A DNA stretch of 64,000 nt, from the NCBI GenBank assembly GCA_036346375.1, contig CM070500.1:84734437-84798436 (forward strand), read 5' to 3'. This document shows, in pieces, positions 43,691-56,756 of the stretch. The notes beneath the pieces were generated by a model that searched no databases, had not been told where the DNA came from, and worked only from the letters and a program-made list of their open reading frames with translations. Position numbers and translations under genes: made by a program. The stretch is from Guadua angustifolia (Eukaryota > Streptophyta > Magnoliopsida > Poales > Poaceae). The number at the start of each line of letters is the position of its first letter. Position 1 is the first letter of the stretch.

Positions 43691-44352
43691 GAAGAAGGTT
43701 TTTAAAGGAATTTGCCATAACCATAAAGCAAAGAAAAAAATATTTCCCTTATATAGAAGATTGGCAAGCTAATTTTACTCGAGACTTGAGGCCAGTGATC
43801 CATACAGCGTATGGATGGACCGTATGGCTCGACGAATCAGCTGAAAGAAACACGATCTAGCGGGAAACAAGCTGAAAGCAAAGGGTTTATGCTTGGCATT
43901 CTTGCACTCAAGTGACTCAAACACACACTCGTAATAAGAATAATAATCAGGATGGGATCTGAGATGTCTGTTGATCAGCTCTCTAACACAATAGCAACAA
44001 GAAAAACACTGCTCCATTATTTATTCAGGTATCACACAGTCCGTGGAATTACATTGCCCCAGAACTTTTCCCACGTGTACAGTCCACCGTCAAGCACATA
44101 TGATCAGGATTAGGTTATTTATGTACTCAGCAAACTACTGTGTTGAGAGATTAACACTACTTTAATCGACCTTTAAGCACCTTTTTGGCTTTTCCTTCAG
44201 AACATGTAAGTTATCACTGCATTAGTAGCACTGACACCACGTAGATCCGCTAGTTCACATCTCATCTAGTAGTAATTTTTTCGGCATTATCGACGGTCAG
44301 ACTCAAGACAGCCTCAACCCCGTGAAAGAATCACCAAGCTTTCACTCGTTCC
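43691..44352. other. 3' flank of the ABCC gene
   Basis: No further gene is seen. It should hold the 3' untranslated region and the polyadenylation region of the transporter gene on -. I could not single out a polyadenylation signal. Confidence 0.4.
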
Positions 44353-47300
44353 CTATGTATGAGTACGTGTCGATCTCATCGTGTATTCTGCCACAAGCTT
44401 TGAGAACAGAGATGACTTATCCTCCAGCAATTTGGTAGGTGTATTGCGCTCCACAGCCACACCTGCAAAGATTGGTTCGTCAGACAACAACAGAAATGCC
44501 AAACCCAGCAGACAGACAAATTAGTAAGGCTTAATTGTGATTTGTTGTGAAGGCTGACCATTGTCGAGAAGCAAGACCATATCGCTGTCAAGGACCGAGG
44601 TGATTCGATGCGCAATCGTGATGACCGTTGCATCTGAGAATTGCTGCCGTAGAGTTTTCTGTATCAAGTTGTCAGTTGCGGTATCCACTGAAGCAGTGGC
44701 CTCGTCAAGAACCAGTATCTTACTCCGTTTCAGAATCACTCTACCAAGACAGACAAGCTGACGCTGGCCCACGCTCCAGTTCTCTCCATTCTCTATCACT
44801 GCAAGGCAAATTTCTCAGAATTTTCGGAAGAATACACACGATGTGAATATCATGTGCTATGGTTTTTGGATTTTGGAAAAACTGGTGCTGGGAAAAATGT
44901 GAAAGATTTGGAAAGTATTAGACTTTGAACTGCATGACTCCAGATATAGATATCAGACCTGGTGAATCAAGTTTCATCTCCTTCTTCCTGACTTCATCTC
45001 CTAGCTGACAGCAATCCAAGGCCTGAAATGAAGAGTAACAGATTCAGATTATAACAATACTACTAGTCTACAATTGCTGTGAGAATATTTGATGACTAAC
45101 AAGCAATGAAGCATGTGAAAATCGAAACTACCTCCCAGATTTGATTGTCGGTGTACTCTCCAAGAGGGTCGAGGTTGCTTCTCACAGTTCCCTCAAACAT
45201 TGTTGGATCTTGCGGAATGATGCTCAGTCTAGACCTCAGATCATGCAGCCCAATGGTGCAAATGTCGACGCCGTCTACTAATATTTGACCAATAGTAGGG
45301 TCCACGATACGGAAAAGGGATTGTATGAGAGTAGATTTACCACTGCCTGTTCTTCCAACAATTCCAGTCTTCATGCCTCCAGGAAAAGTGACCGTAAGGC
45401 CCTTCAGAACAAATGGTAGTTGTGGAGCATATTTCACCTGCATCGAACTAAAAAGTTAAGAATGTGCTCTATCTAGAATAATTAATTCTTTTGCTCATTG
45501 GCAAAGCACTCAATCTAACAATTCCTTTGCCCATCACACTGGATTTCTGTTATTTCAGTCACAACAGAAAAAAGATGCAACTTCCGCAGAACAACACGGT
45601 AACAAAGAAAAAGAAAACGGGAGGAAAAAAAGGATGGGGGTATTTACATGGAGGTTATGGAGCTGAATTTCTCCCTCTGATGGCCAGTTATGAGCCAACC
45701 TATCTCCTGACACGGAAAGAGGGGGTTCTTCGGGAATGCTAATGTATTGCAGAATTCTCTCTACTGATATGATCTTGTTCTCCAAATTGCACATGCTCCA
45801 GACAACCCATGCTTGCAGCATGTTCAGATTAAGTCCATAAGTGACCGCGAGACCAGCAATTCCTGAAAGCAGGATGTAATTTTAGCTGAAGCTAAATATC
45901 AACACAGATCTGATTTGCTACCATCTATTCAATATAAATACTGTTCAGGACTAACATCATACCTGGATCGATGAGACCAGTCGGCAGATTGATCAAAAAT
46001 ATCAAAGAGAAGGCAAATGTAAGGGATGACAGCATATCCAGACGGAAGCAAAGCCACTCCATTGCTGCAGCATTGTAGAATTTTGGTCGAGAGAAAGCAT
46101 CCATTAGATGACTATTAGTTGATACAAACTGATTTTCTTTGCAGAAACTTCTGATGGTTGTTGATCCAGTTATTGATTCTGCAAAATGTTGTATGATGGG
46201 AGCTTTGCAAACTCCTACCAGCCTTTGCAGCTCTCTGGCCGTATCAATGTAGTATCGCTGCAAAATGATAAATATAATGAGGTACCGATCTTGCAGTTAA
46301 ACAGTAAGAAGAATAAGTAGGCAAAATTACCTGATACCAGAAGCAGGCAGCAATTACAGGAACGAAAACAACAAAGACCTGCCATGCAACCTGAGACATC
46401 ACAACAATAATTCCAACTAGTTGTATGATGGAAAACGCAACGGAACCCATCTGGTAAGCAATGCTAGTGTCCACTTCGCTTTGATCTGTTGAAGCCTGAA
46501 AATTTTAATTCTTGTGTTAGAATGGTCTGAGCAAATAAATTGAACTTCCTACAAAATGTGTGCAAATGCAAATGACTTACTCTATTCAAGATGCGCCCAC
46601 TTGGTGTGGAATCGAAGAAAGACATAGGAGCTCTGAATATGGACATATGCATCTTGTTGAACAATAAAGTCGCTGTCTTGTATGCAGCTGTTACAAGAAG
46701 CAGTGCTCTTACGAGGATGCACATCGAGCTTGCAAGAGCCAATGCGACGTAGACATAGATGAGTGTCGACATGCCCACTAGAGGCTTGACGTCCGTGGAC
46801 ACAGGAGCAGCCCAGGCCATCCAGTAATTGCTAGCGATCTGAAGTACTTGGAAAAGTATCTGAGCTAGCAACACGAATGGTACAAGAGCTCCCCCATAAG
46901 CCAAAGTGAGGTACTTCCAGTAGACCCAAAACCCAACTCTGCCTTTCTCCCTTTCTTCTTCCTGCACAAGTTGCCCACTCTGAGCATCTCCATCATCATC
47001 ATCATCTTTGCTGTCTTGTTTATGTTTCTTCTCAGCTGATGACAGTGACCTAGACACGCTCGCTGACCCACTGGAAGAGGAAGCCTCATTGCCTCCATTT
47101 ACGGTATTGATCGTGTCCAATGCTGTAAGAGCATCCTTGTGAGCACCAACCAGTTCCATGAACTCTTCCCCTGTATCAAGTATTTCGTTGTATTTGCCTG
47201 CTTGTGCTATTCTCCCACCTTTCATGACCTACATTACAAATACCTTCTAAGTAGAAGCATATACTTTATGGCAATAAATATACAAGAAATTCTGCCCATG

Positions 47301-49827
47301 AAATTCTCACCAGAATAAGATCAGCTGCAGGTAGGAATTCAACCTGATGAGTGACATAAACCACAGTTTTTGAAGCCAAAGCCCCAAGCAAGCATTCCTA
47401 CAAAATATAGAAACCATAAGCAATGTGTTCTCAAACTTCTATTGAACATAAACGATCATACTATACCTTGAAAAGGTGGGATCCTGTATGAGCATCGACT
47501 GCGCTGAACGGATCATCGAACAAATAGATGTCGGCGTCCTGATACAAAGCTCGGGCTATCTGAATCCTTTGTTTTTGTCCACCACTAAGGTTGATGCCTC
47601 GCTCTCCAATGACCGTCTGGTCACCGAATGGAAAGATCTCCAAGTCTTTCTTCAGCGAGCACGACTCGAGGACCCAGTCGTACTTCTCATTGTCCATCTG
47701 CTTGCCAAACAGTATGTTTTCCTGAATCTTGCCGCTCTGTATCCATGCCGACTGGCTGACATATGCCGTCGTCCCGCAAGTCTTGACCTCTCCTGATAGC
47801 TTCGGAATCTCACCAAGAATGCAAGACAGCAAGCTCGATTTTCCGGAGCCGACTGTCCCACAGACTGCAACATGCATGCCTTGCCGAGCTTGAAAATTCA
47901 GATCCTTCAGCGTTGGCACTTCAGGTGAGGCCTCCCAGGAGAAGCACCCATTGTTGACCTCAATTGCAACATGTGAGCTACCATTTGGCAGCCTCTGCAC
48001 AGCATCTGTCGGCAACTCCTCAAGGCATAGGAACGATGCTATCCTGTCAAGAGACACCTTGGTCTGAATCATCATTGAGATCGTGTCGGGAAGGTTGTAT
48101 ATTGGTTCTTGAAGCACCCGGAACGTGGCCAATGCAGACAGCACCTTCCCTGACTCCAATGGTATCCCCATGAGCATGCAAGCTCCGAAGGTCACCACGG
48201 CGACGAAGGTCGGGGCACCCCAGAACACAAAGGTCACCATGGTCGACGTGTAAAGGTATTTCTTGAGCCAGTTTGTCTCGGTCTTTCTCAGGTCGACGAT
48301 CTTGGACAAGAACTTCATCTCCCACCCCTGCAGTTTAAGAATCCTCATGTTGCGCAGGATCTCGGATGTTGCCTTCATCCTGACGTCCTTGCAGTCCATC
48401 AACTTCTGCTGGAACTTCTCCTGCATTTGCCCCGGAGGCACATTGGCAAGCATGACGACCACAGTGGCGCCGAGCGCGGCAAGCGAGGCGAGCCCGAGGG
48501 TGGAGTAAAGGATGAACAATGCCATGCCTACTTGGAGTGGTACCAACCAGAGGTCGTGCATGTACCATGAGAAGAGCCCGATGCGGTCGGCGTCCACGCT
48601 GATGATGTTGATCATCTCGCCGCTCGTGCGGCTCTGCCTCGACCGGCTGGACAGGGCGAGCCCCTTCTGGTACACGACGGCAACGAGCGCAGACCGCGCG
48701 CGTATCCCGGCTTGCTGCAGCCGGAAAAACCAGTGCCGCTGCGACAAGCACTCGAACACCTTGGCAACGATGAAGGCAAGGACAAGGAGCTGCCCCTTGC
48801 TCGCGTACCTCTCGTCGCCGTTGAGGTATTGCACCAGGGAGTCTATGAGGTACGGGCCGACGTAGGTAGCAACGTTGTAGACCAGCGCGTAGAGCGCGGT
48901 CACCATGACGTGCCACCACACGGTGCGCACCAGGGCCTTGGTGAGCTTGAACGCCGTGAGCTTCCGGCCAGAGCCGTCGCTGGAGAGCGCCTCGAGGTTG
49001 GTCTTGAACGACGGGAGCAGACCGGCGACGCTGTCGCCGGGGTCGAGGCCAGGGACGTCGTCGAGGCCGAGGGCCTTCTTGTGGCCGACGGCGAGCAGGG
49101 GCCCCATCCAGGAGAAGGTGAGGACGCTGAGGAAGCCGGCGCCGGTGAACATGGAGGCATCGGCACTGCTGTTGTTGTTATTGTTGTTCTCGCCGACCGT
49201 GTCACTTGCACCATTAAGCAGAGGCTCCTCGCAAGCAGGGCCGCCCGCCTCCCTCTTGCCCAAAAACCCGGCGAAGAGCAGTACCACGGCTGCGACGACT
49301 GAGACGGCGTCGAGCGCCCACGAATGCGCGGGCACGGGCAGCCCGTCGAGGCTCGTCACGGCATGGACGGCGATGGCGAGTACGGAGAGCAGCAGGAAGA
49401 GCACCCACCAGAGCCTGAGCGGCGCGGGGAACCGCTCCTCGCGGCGCCGCCCGAACTCGAACTGCAGGTACGCCGCGAGCAACAGCCACGCCACCGCGCG
49501 CGCGGCGGCGTCCACCTGGTCAGCGACCGCATCGGGCGACCACCCGGCGCCACCGTCCAAGTACCACGAGTACGCGGCGACGAGGGCCTCGACCGCTGAC
49601 AGAGCCCACGTGATGCAGACCGCGACCCCGTACCACCGGAATCCGCCCACGCCGCAGCCTCTCCCCGCCGCTCCGTCCTTGCCGCGGCCGGCGGAGATGC
49701 GGCACCAGCGAAAAAGCAGGCGCCCCGCGACGGCGAGAGCGAGGAGGAGGTGCGCCCCGGCGCTCACGCCATGGATGAAGATCGGCCGCAGGAAGAAGAA
49801 GGGCAGGAGGTGCTCACTCGCCGCCAT
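44353..49827 (-). CDS. ABCC-type (MRP) ABC transporter, intact, 10 exons
   Basis: Exons on -: 49827-47467, 47397-47311, 47228-46581, 46495-46331, 46257-45963, 45862-45648, 45437-45132, 45022-44959, 44798-44559 and 44462-44353. All introns are GT-AG and all phases match, giving 1,496 residues plus TAG, the normal ABCC length. Order: N-terminal TMD0 (to about 190), an Asn-rich linker, TMD1, NBD1 (Walker A GTVGSGKSS at 657, LSGGQ at 747, Walker B with DD at 771-772), an acidic linker with DDDDDG, TMD2, and NBD2 (Walker A GRTGSGKST at 1285, SVGQRQL signature, LVLDEATASVD near 1409). In NBD2 the signature is SVGQ, as in many plant ABCCs. ABCC pumps move glutathione conjugates and other anions, usually at the tonoplast; the substrate here is unknown. 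The ELVGAHKDALTALD motif suggests the ABCC3-like group rather than the ABCC5 (lpa1) group. Confidence 0.93.
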
Positions 49828-49932
49828 CGCCGCCGCGAACGGCGACGTCGCGGTGGCCGTGGCGGGCGAGGGCGTGGCCGCTTGCCCGCTTGAATGGGTG
49901 GCTCAGTGAAGCGCGGAACGGATGGGCGATGG

Positions 49933-49940
49933 CTTATATA
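49933..49940 (-). promoter_or_regulatory. TATA box of the ABCC gene
   Basis: On -, TATATAAG lies 105 bp upstream of the ATG at 49827, in a GC-rich context suited to a grass core promoter. Confidence 0.65.
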
Positions 49941-50237
49941 GGCGACACGTCACCGCGTCAACGACCGCTGGGCGCTCTCTGGTTGTGAGTCGTGACGGCG
50001 AGCACGATGGCGGTCAAAGGCGGCTCCTTGAGGTGCAAGACACCACAGCCCTCCCCACGTTTCACCGCGGCACGTCTCGTCTTACCGCCGGACTGCGACG
50101 GCGAAGGGGAGTCCGGCAAAGGTCGAGAGAGGGGGGTTAATTTAATTCCGTGTGAAGGGGTAAAAACAATTGAAGTGAGGATGACGAAGGGGGTTAATCT
50201 AGGGTTTTTTTCATGTAGTTCTTGCTCGTCCCCCAAA
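49941..50237. other. Upstream region of the ABCC gene
   Basis: This lies between the TATA box and repeated block R. It has no gene and probably contains proximal promoter sequence. I do not single out defined elements. Confidence 0.4.
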
Positions 50238-50328
50238 GATATTTAATATCTTTACCCCCGTTCCCCAAAAATAAGCGTGATGGCCGGTATAGATCGAGGC
50301 AGTTGAGATTTTAAAATCCAATTATTTA

Positions 50329-50557
50329 GGCCTGGTTGGATAGAACTCTATATCTTAGTTTTATTTTAGATTTAAAACTTAGTTTTATTTTAGATTTAAA
50401 ACTTGTAGATTAAAGTAAAGTGAATTAAGTTTATATTTTTAGTTTAGAATGTAAACAAGATAGCTCACTTAAACGCTCTTAATATACCTACAACTCCAGC
50501 TTCACGGCTCTGGTGGAGTTAGAAATATTCAGAACTGAAGTTGTACCAAACACAGCT
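50329..50557. mobile_element. Tourist-like MITE in block R, TSD TTA
   Basis: 229 bp starting GGCCTGGTTGGATAGAACTC, flanked by TTA at 50326-50328 and 50558-50560. The matching site in copy 1 (34745-34752, TATTTATTAC) is empty. It contains a short direct repeat (TTAGTTTTATTTTAGATTTA, twice). Confidence 0.85.
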
Positions 50558-50611
50558 TTATTATAGTCGTACGCCTGCTTCAATTTCAAATCTGATTAAT
50601 CATACATAAGT

Positions 50612-51453
50612 GTTGACGTATTTCGCCTGCTAGGACCCTGTCAACGGACAGGGGTCCTCCAAGGATGGAGGTTATGGTTTGGTAGAGGGCGTCTTCGTGG
50701 TCGGAAACTCTAATGACTCTCGCACGAGGGATCTCGGGGATCAACAGATCAAGGAACACTGCAATATACCTAGGTTCGGACTCCCAGTGTGGGTAACAGC
50801 CCTACGTCCTGCTAGATCTTTGTTGATGTCTATTGAGCGGGTTACAATGGCTCTCTCAGTTCGTTATACTCTTTTTTTCGCAGGCCCTGTTTGGGAGAGC
50901 TCCAGATCCCAGCTCTAACTTAGAGCTGAAACTTATAGGCTAAAATAAAGTGAATTAAGTTTATATTTTTAGTCTAAAATGTAAACAAGATGATATACCT
51001 AATCACTCTTAATATACCCACAGCTCCAGCTCCACAAATTTCTGAAGCTAGAAATACCCTGCTCCACCAACTCCACAGATTTTGGTGGAGCTGGAGCTGT
51101 CCCAAACACCTATTAAGTCTTGGACCTCTTGGATTCAGCTCCGGCCCCTCCTCCATGCACCAGAGCTCCTTTATATAGACTGGACTGGCTTAGGCAGGTG
51201 AGGGGGTGACATCATACTGATCTATGAGTCATTTATTACACTCATCACTGTGGCCTTATCATACTGAACCACGACTCATTTATTACATCCATCACTGTAG
51301 TCTTATCATTCAAACCCCATTTAATGTCTTTGTGTGGCTTCGTCCGGTCCGTCCGGGATATGACACTCTTGCGACGGGTTAGGTGTAAGGCGTCAGAGGG
51401 ATGGGCCGTCGTCGTGTCGATAGTAGAATTCCTCACAATCAATAGCCCTGACA
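50612..51453 (-). mobile_element. LTR (solo or truncated), with a MITE inside
   Basis: On + it starts TGTTGACGTATTTCGCC and ends AATAGCCCTGACA. On - a TATATAAAGG box lies near 51170, and AGGGCTGTTACCCACACTGG is typical of grass gypsy LTRs. No clear 5-bp duplication was found, and 51454-51490 holds GACACAGCGTGTCAGG-type inverted repeats, so the right boundary is tentative. Confidence 0.6.
50883..51112. mobile_element. Tourist-like MITE inside the LTR
   Basis: 230 bp, with ends GGCCCTGTTTGGGAGAGCTC and (reverse) GGTGTTTGGGACAGCTCCAG. It is very close to the copy at 32210-32440. Flanks read GCA on the left and TTA on the right, so a target duplication is not clear. Confidence 0.75.
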
Positions 51454-52330
51454 CAGCGTGTCAGGCTCTGATACAGCATGTCAGGGGAAGAAGACTTTGA
51501 GATGAAGCCTCCATTTCATTCTTTTGGTTGCCTGCGTGGCCTAGCGAGAAGGACCTGAACGCCCGCCTGCTCGCCAGGCTGTCACGGAGGCCAACGCCGA
51601 ACGAGAGGTTTGTGAAAAAAAAGAAGTTTGGAGACGCTTTTGAACCATTTAAAATGTAGAAATTAGAAAATCCAAAAAAAAGAGAAAAAACCTGGTTTGC
51701 AGATTCAACATGGCATTTGTATGAGAAGAACGATGAAACTATACCTACTTTATAACTTAAAATAAAATGTATTAAAATATAAAAGTATTGATATGTGAAT
51801 GGTATTGAAATGAAAGGTAATTTGTTGATATATTATTACTAAATGTCTATTCTATAACTTTATATTGTTTAAAATGTAGCAAAGGTCATGCCAAAAATTT
51901 GTTTCATTTGTATATTTTATTTTATTGCAACTCAATATTTTACTAACATTCTATACATTTAGGTTAAATATGGTATATTTGTGACAATAAAAAACGACGA
52001 TTGCTAAGTGACAATAAAAAAAGACGTCAGTGACAATAAACTGTTCTAATTTAAAAAAATAAAAATTCGAAAAAATTTATGTTTGCGGTTTTTCACGGAA
52101 AACCGTGAAAAACTACGGTTTAAAACCGTTTTTGAAAAATATTCAATTGGTCAGGTTGGTTTTTCGTGAAAACCCACGATTTTCGATTTTTTTTTAAAAT
52201 TTTTTTTTATTTCTTAACCTTTCGGCGTCTAACAGTTTTGAACGGGTTTTTTACGAAAACCGTACTTTAAATTTTTCTGTAGTTTTTTTTATTTCAGTTT
52301 TGTTAACCCTGCCCGTTACTTCACTTGTTA

Positions 52331-52663
52331 GATGCAAGCCCGTCCTTTCTTTCTCCGCTGCTTCCTCGCACGTTCCATTCGATCGACAGCGACGGAGAAG
52401 TGGGCGCCAAGGAAGCGTAATGTACTGGGAGAAAAACGCCATGCCCACGCGCGATGGTCTCCGTCCGTCGTCTCGCCCGCTCGCCTGGATCTTCAGACAT
52501 TGACGAAGTCGAACGGAAAGGGACGTACGCGCGTACGCGGGGCGTGGTGCGTTCCTGACCTGGGGGGATCGGCAGCCACTCCATCACACGAATCTAGAGA
52601 TGCCTTTCGCTACGACAATGATGTGTTCTTCTTCGTTACAGAACAAAAAAGGACCCTTTATAT
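52331..52663. repeat. Dispersed block Q, copy 2
   Basis: Matches 42128-42449. It differs by a 10-bp duplication (GTACGCGCGTACGCG at about 52525) and about 15 substitutions. Confidence 0.85.
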
Positions 52664-55353
52664 GTAGTTTATCGATCGTTAACTTGCCTCGCACTTTCCC
52701 CATGAGCGCCCACCAAAAGGTGTCTTAATTTATCCCTCCCAAAAGAGGGTTCTTTGGTTCTCTTTTTTGACCCTTTATGTTAACTATTGTCCTATCTTGT
52801 CATCAGTCATCACAGTAGAAATAGAGTAAGGTTATTTTGTATCCTGGGCTCTAGTGAAGCGCAAAGTAGAGTTGAACTTGAGCAAAGACTGTTACTTATC
52901 GTCGTCCTCGAGATGCAGCCACACTTTTAAAACTTTAATTATTAATATCTTATTAAATATTTAATTTGTATTTATGAAATCATACGTATAGATATATCTT
53001 AAAGAAATTTTACAGTGGATAACATAGATAGTAAGTAGTGATAGTAGAAATCAAATTTAACCATCTATTTCCCAAGGGTAGTTTAGACTTTTCATATCTA
53101 TTCAACAGAGGTATTTTAGATTTTTCCTAATTCGTTCACAGTTTTGTTCACCAAATACCTAGCGATTTTCAGAGATTTCTTATCCATTTATCCGTCATTT
53201 ATCATGATCATAAGACGTGTTTTACCGTAGAAGACAAATAGTATGACGGAATTTTTTATCTTTTTATCCCTCTTTGAATTTACTACTAATACTACAGGTG
53301 ATAGTATAACTATATCTAAATTGATTTCAACTATTAGATTGAAAGAAATGGACGATTTTCTAAAGCTCATATCTTGAAGGTAATTTCATAATATTATAAT
53401 TTACTAGGTTTTATAAATATATTATAATAGAAATTAGTGAAGAAAATTACGTTTTAAAGATTATATCGAAGTTCAAAACTATACCTATATTTATAATGAA
53501 GGGAGTAGTTCTTGAGGCTAGAGGAGAGGTAGCACAATCAGATATTCAGATGTGAAGACGGTTAGTCTGTTCTTGAGGCGTAGAGGAGAGGCAGCACAAT
53601 CAGATGGTCCGAAGGAAACTACAGTACATACGAACGGCTTGGGCTTGCACCGTCACTGTCGCGGGACCGCGGCGAGAGAAAAATGAGACCGGCACAGTTG
53701 CACAGATGCAGGCCGCAGCCTCAACCATGCGGCGCGGCGCGCGGACGTACGCACGCTCCGGTTTGCTCGTTCCTGCGCGCGCGGGTGCCACGTAAGCGAG
53801 TGTTTGCTTGCTCCCGCATGCCGGCCTGGAAACCCACGCGCGTTGACGTTTTTGCGCTGGAGTTCGAGCCTCACATTTTTGTCGCGTGCTCAGCGGCCAA
53901 ATTCGTGTGCCCCTCGAGGAGATGAATTTTTCAAAAAATAATACATTTAAAAAATAAAATTACATAAAAATACGTTAAAAAATAATTACATAAATATACA
54001 TCTATCGTCACTTCATTTGTCGACAGAGCCTCTATCGTGAAATGTGTTAACATAGGTCATGTGCCGCCAAAATCAATTGGTTCATCCGTTGACAGAAGCT
54101 ATTAGGTTTATTTAGCCAATAATTTTATCGTGGATTCATCTGGTCGACATATCCATTTAGCCGATAAGCTTCCGCTGTCAAATAAATTGTTGACAATGAT
54201 CTGTCTCTGAATAAATTGAGGACAGAGATATATTTATGCAATTATATTTCCAACGTTTTTCCTACAATTTTATTTAAAAAATTGTGTTATTTCAAAAAAA
54301 AAATCTCGAGGAGAGTACGAGCGCAGCTGCAGCCCAGCCGGGTGCCGGCCCGTCTTGTTGATAAAAGACCGAGCCGTGGCAGCGCGGATTGTATGGGCTG
54401 GGAGTAGCAAACCAGTTTCGAATCTCGGGCCGGGCTGAAGTGGAGCCGTCTGTGCTTGGGCCCCACGAGGCGTTTATATACTGGGCTGGGCCGAGCGATG
54501 CCGGATGGATCAAGTCACCAAGTCGATTCACGGCGTGCACTCGTGTGCTGCCGCCAGCCTGTCAAACTCTTGGGCGTGTCCTGTCGCTGTTCCAGAGCCA
54601 GCTCTGCACTGATAAATGTACTGCTCCCTCTAAATACATGTCATTTATTTTTTGAATTTTACTTTTAAATACATCTCATTCTATAGTTTACAGGTGATTC
54701 TTTTACAATTTTTCCTCCAATACTTCTCAATTTTAGCTATTTTCAATGCCCTTTAGTGTCATAAACTAGAGCAAGATACGATATCCATGTTTTTCAAAAA
54801 TGACGAAAATCACTAAAAATCATGATTTGCGATGTATCGAGCTGGCTTGATAAACTATACCATTGATAAACCGGTCTAATTCAAAAAAATCAAAAATTCA
54901 GAAAAATTTATGCAATGTAAACCGATTGAAAATCGGTGAAAATCGCTCAAAAAATTTCGCTTGGTCGATCGATTTTTGATTTTTTAATGCCAAATTCAAA
55001 AAAGTTTAACTTCGAGTGAAAATCGCTGCCGACCTCTTTTCGATTTTTCAATTTGATTCGGTATTGTAAACCCTGATGCTATCCAAACATATGATGAACA
55101 TGCATGGCTGATTCTTTTACAGTTTTCCTTCTATGCTTCTCACTTTTAGCTATTTTCAAAATCCTTTATTGTTGTAAACTAGAGCAATATATGCTATCCA
55201 AACATATAATAAATATAGTTAATATAGTCTTTATAGATATAGTGAAAATATAAAAAACTAGAATAACATCTATTCGCAAACCAAAGGCAAGGTTCCAATT
55301 TTCACCGAATTTCGGTAAATTTTCGCCGAAATTTCGGATTTCGACCTCTACGA
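52664..55353. other. Intergenic, no recognised gene
   Basis: AT-rich, with GC-rich islands at 53600-53930 and 54300-54600. The islands hold short open frames without recognised domains. A TTTATATACTGGG motif near 54472 could be a TATA box, but no gene follows. A degenerate direct repeat is listed separately. Confidence 0.45.
54690..55215 (+). repeat. Degenerate direct repeat, about 95 bp
   Basis: 54697-54790 and 55108-55200 share TGATTCTTTTACA, TTTTAGCTATTTTCAA and AAACTAGAGCAA in the same order. Between them, 54890-55060 is a run of AAAATCG / CGATTTT words. Confidence 0.6.
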
Positions 55354-55398
55354 AAGCTCTTAGAGAAGCAACGTGCTTCATGATGGATCCAACACTAG

Positions 55399-55987
55399 CA
55401 GGGGCGGACCCAACGGTGGGGCAGCTTGGGCTGCTGCTCCACCTACAATTTACAAGGTCAAGGTATGTTGTATATACTGCATATGTATAGACCCAACATA
55501 TTTGAAAGTTGGAACGTTGCACTAAGCAAGAAACGTTGGGCACTTGACTTCTTGTTGCCGCCACCGCAGCCGATACTCCTTTGGTCACACCCACAAAGAT
55601 TCCCGATCTCTTGCGCTTCCCGCCTTCCGGTGGAGTGGATTTGCAGCCATCGCCTGACGGCCGACGTCGAGGCCGATGAGACGAGCCCATCTGCGCGAGG
55701 CCGCGAGCTGCGACATGCTGTATTCGACTAGTTGAGCAGCTTCGGTAAGTCGGTAAATCCTATCGTCCTTAACTCCTGATGAAAGCATTTGTTGGATGTA
55801 GATTAGCATTTGAAGTTAGAAGTTCTGTGCTTTTTGCTTAGAACTGAATCTAACTTAGAACTGAATTGTTTCTTTATGTATGTTTCTTTAATAGTACTAT
55901 TGTTGTTACGTATATTGCATTCTTTTTTGCGTTTTAATACTACTTTAAATCTGCCCTACCTATAATTTCTTCCTGGGTCCGCCCCTG
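55399..55987. mobile_element. hAT-type non-autonomous element, TSD AACACTAG
   Basis: 589 bp with terminal repeats CAGGGGCGGACCCA and TGGGTCCGCCCCTG, flanked by the 8-bp AACACTAG at 55391-55398 and 55988-55995. The CesA frame is continuous across one copy. Confidence 0.92.
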
Positions 55988-56756
55988 AACACTAGGAAGG
56001 AAAACTTGCTATGTCCAGTTTCCACAAAGATTTGATGGTATTGACTTGCATGATCAATATGCTAATCGGAACATTGTCTTCTTTGATGTAAGTATGGCAG
56101 TTCCTTTGTTTGTCATATTTACAAATAATTCATTATTCTTACATGGTTTTCGTGTTCAGATTAATATGAAGGGTTTAGATGGCATTCAAGGTCCTGTGTA
56201 TGTGGGAACAGGATGCTGTTTCAATAGGCAGGCCTTGTATGGCTATGATCCTATGTTGACTGAGGCTGATTTGGAGCCTAACATTATCATTAAAAGCTGC
56301 TGTGGTGGAAGAAAGAACAAAGAAGAAGGACAAGAGCTACGTTAATAACAAAAACCGTGCTATGAAGAGAACAGAATCTTCAGCTCCCATCTTCAGTATG
56401 GAAGATATAGAAGAGGGCATTGAAGGTGTGTGCTAGTTGCTATACATTTATTATCTTGACATTCCTGGAAACTTAAAGTAGCAGCTGTTGATATTGAATG
56501 CCATTGCATTGGTGAAATACTCCAGTACCTAATCCTCTGTGCTATCATAGGAAATAAAATTGTTGTGATGCTTAAATATACTAGCTTCTGCTAATGTGAA
56601 CTGTGGATTTCCATCGAGGTTATGAGGATGAAAGATCACTGCTTATGTCCCAATAGAGCTTGGAGAAACGGTTTGGCCAGTCTCCAATCTTTATTGCATC
56701 CACCTTCATGACTCAAGGTGGCATACCACCTTCAACAAACCCAGCCTCGTTACTAA

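Larger units (their letters stand above)
50238..52000. repeat. Dispersed block R, copy 2, enlarged by insertions
   Basis: Matches 34660-35640 at 50245-50345, 50561-50611 and 51605-51990. Between these lie a MITE (50329-50557) and an LTR (50612-51453). Confidence 0.78.

Noticed and set aside
43518..43724. Short frame near the ABCC pseudogene as a separate gene
   Set aside because: The only recognisable part resembles ABCC exon 1 in another frame. It fits better as pseudogene debris.
44353..49827. Assignment of the transporter to lpa1/ABCC5 (phytate transport)
   Set aside because: The linker motif after NBD1 resembles the ABCC3-like group more than ABCC5. Without an alignment I do not give a gene symbol.
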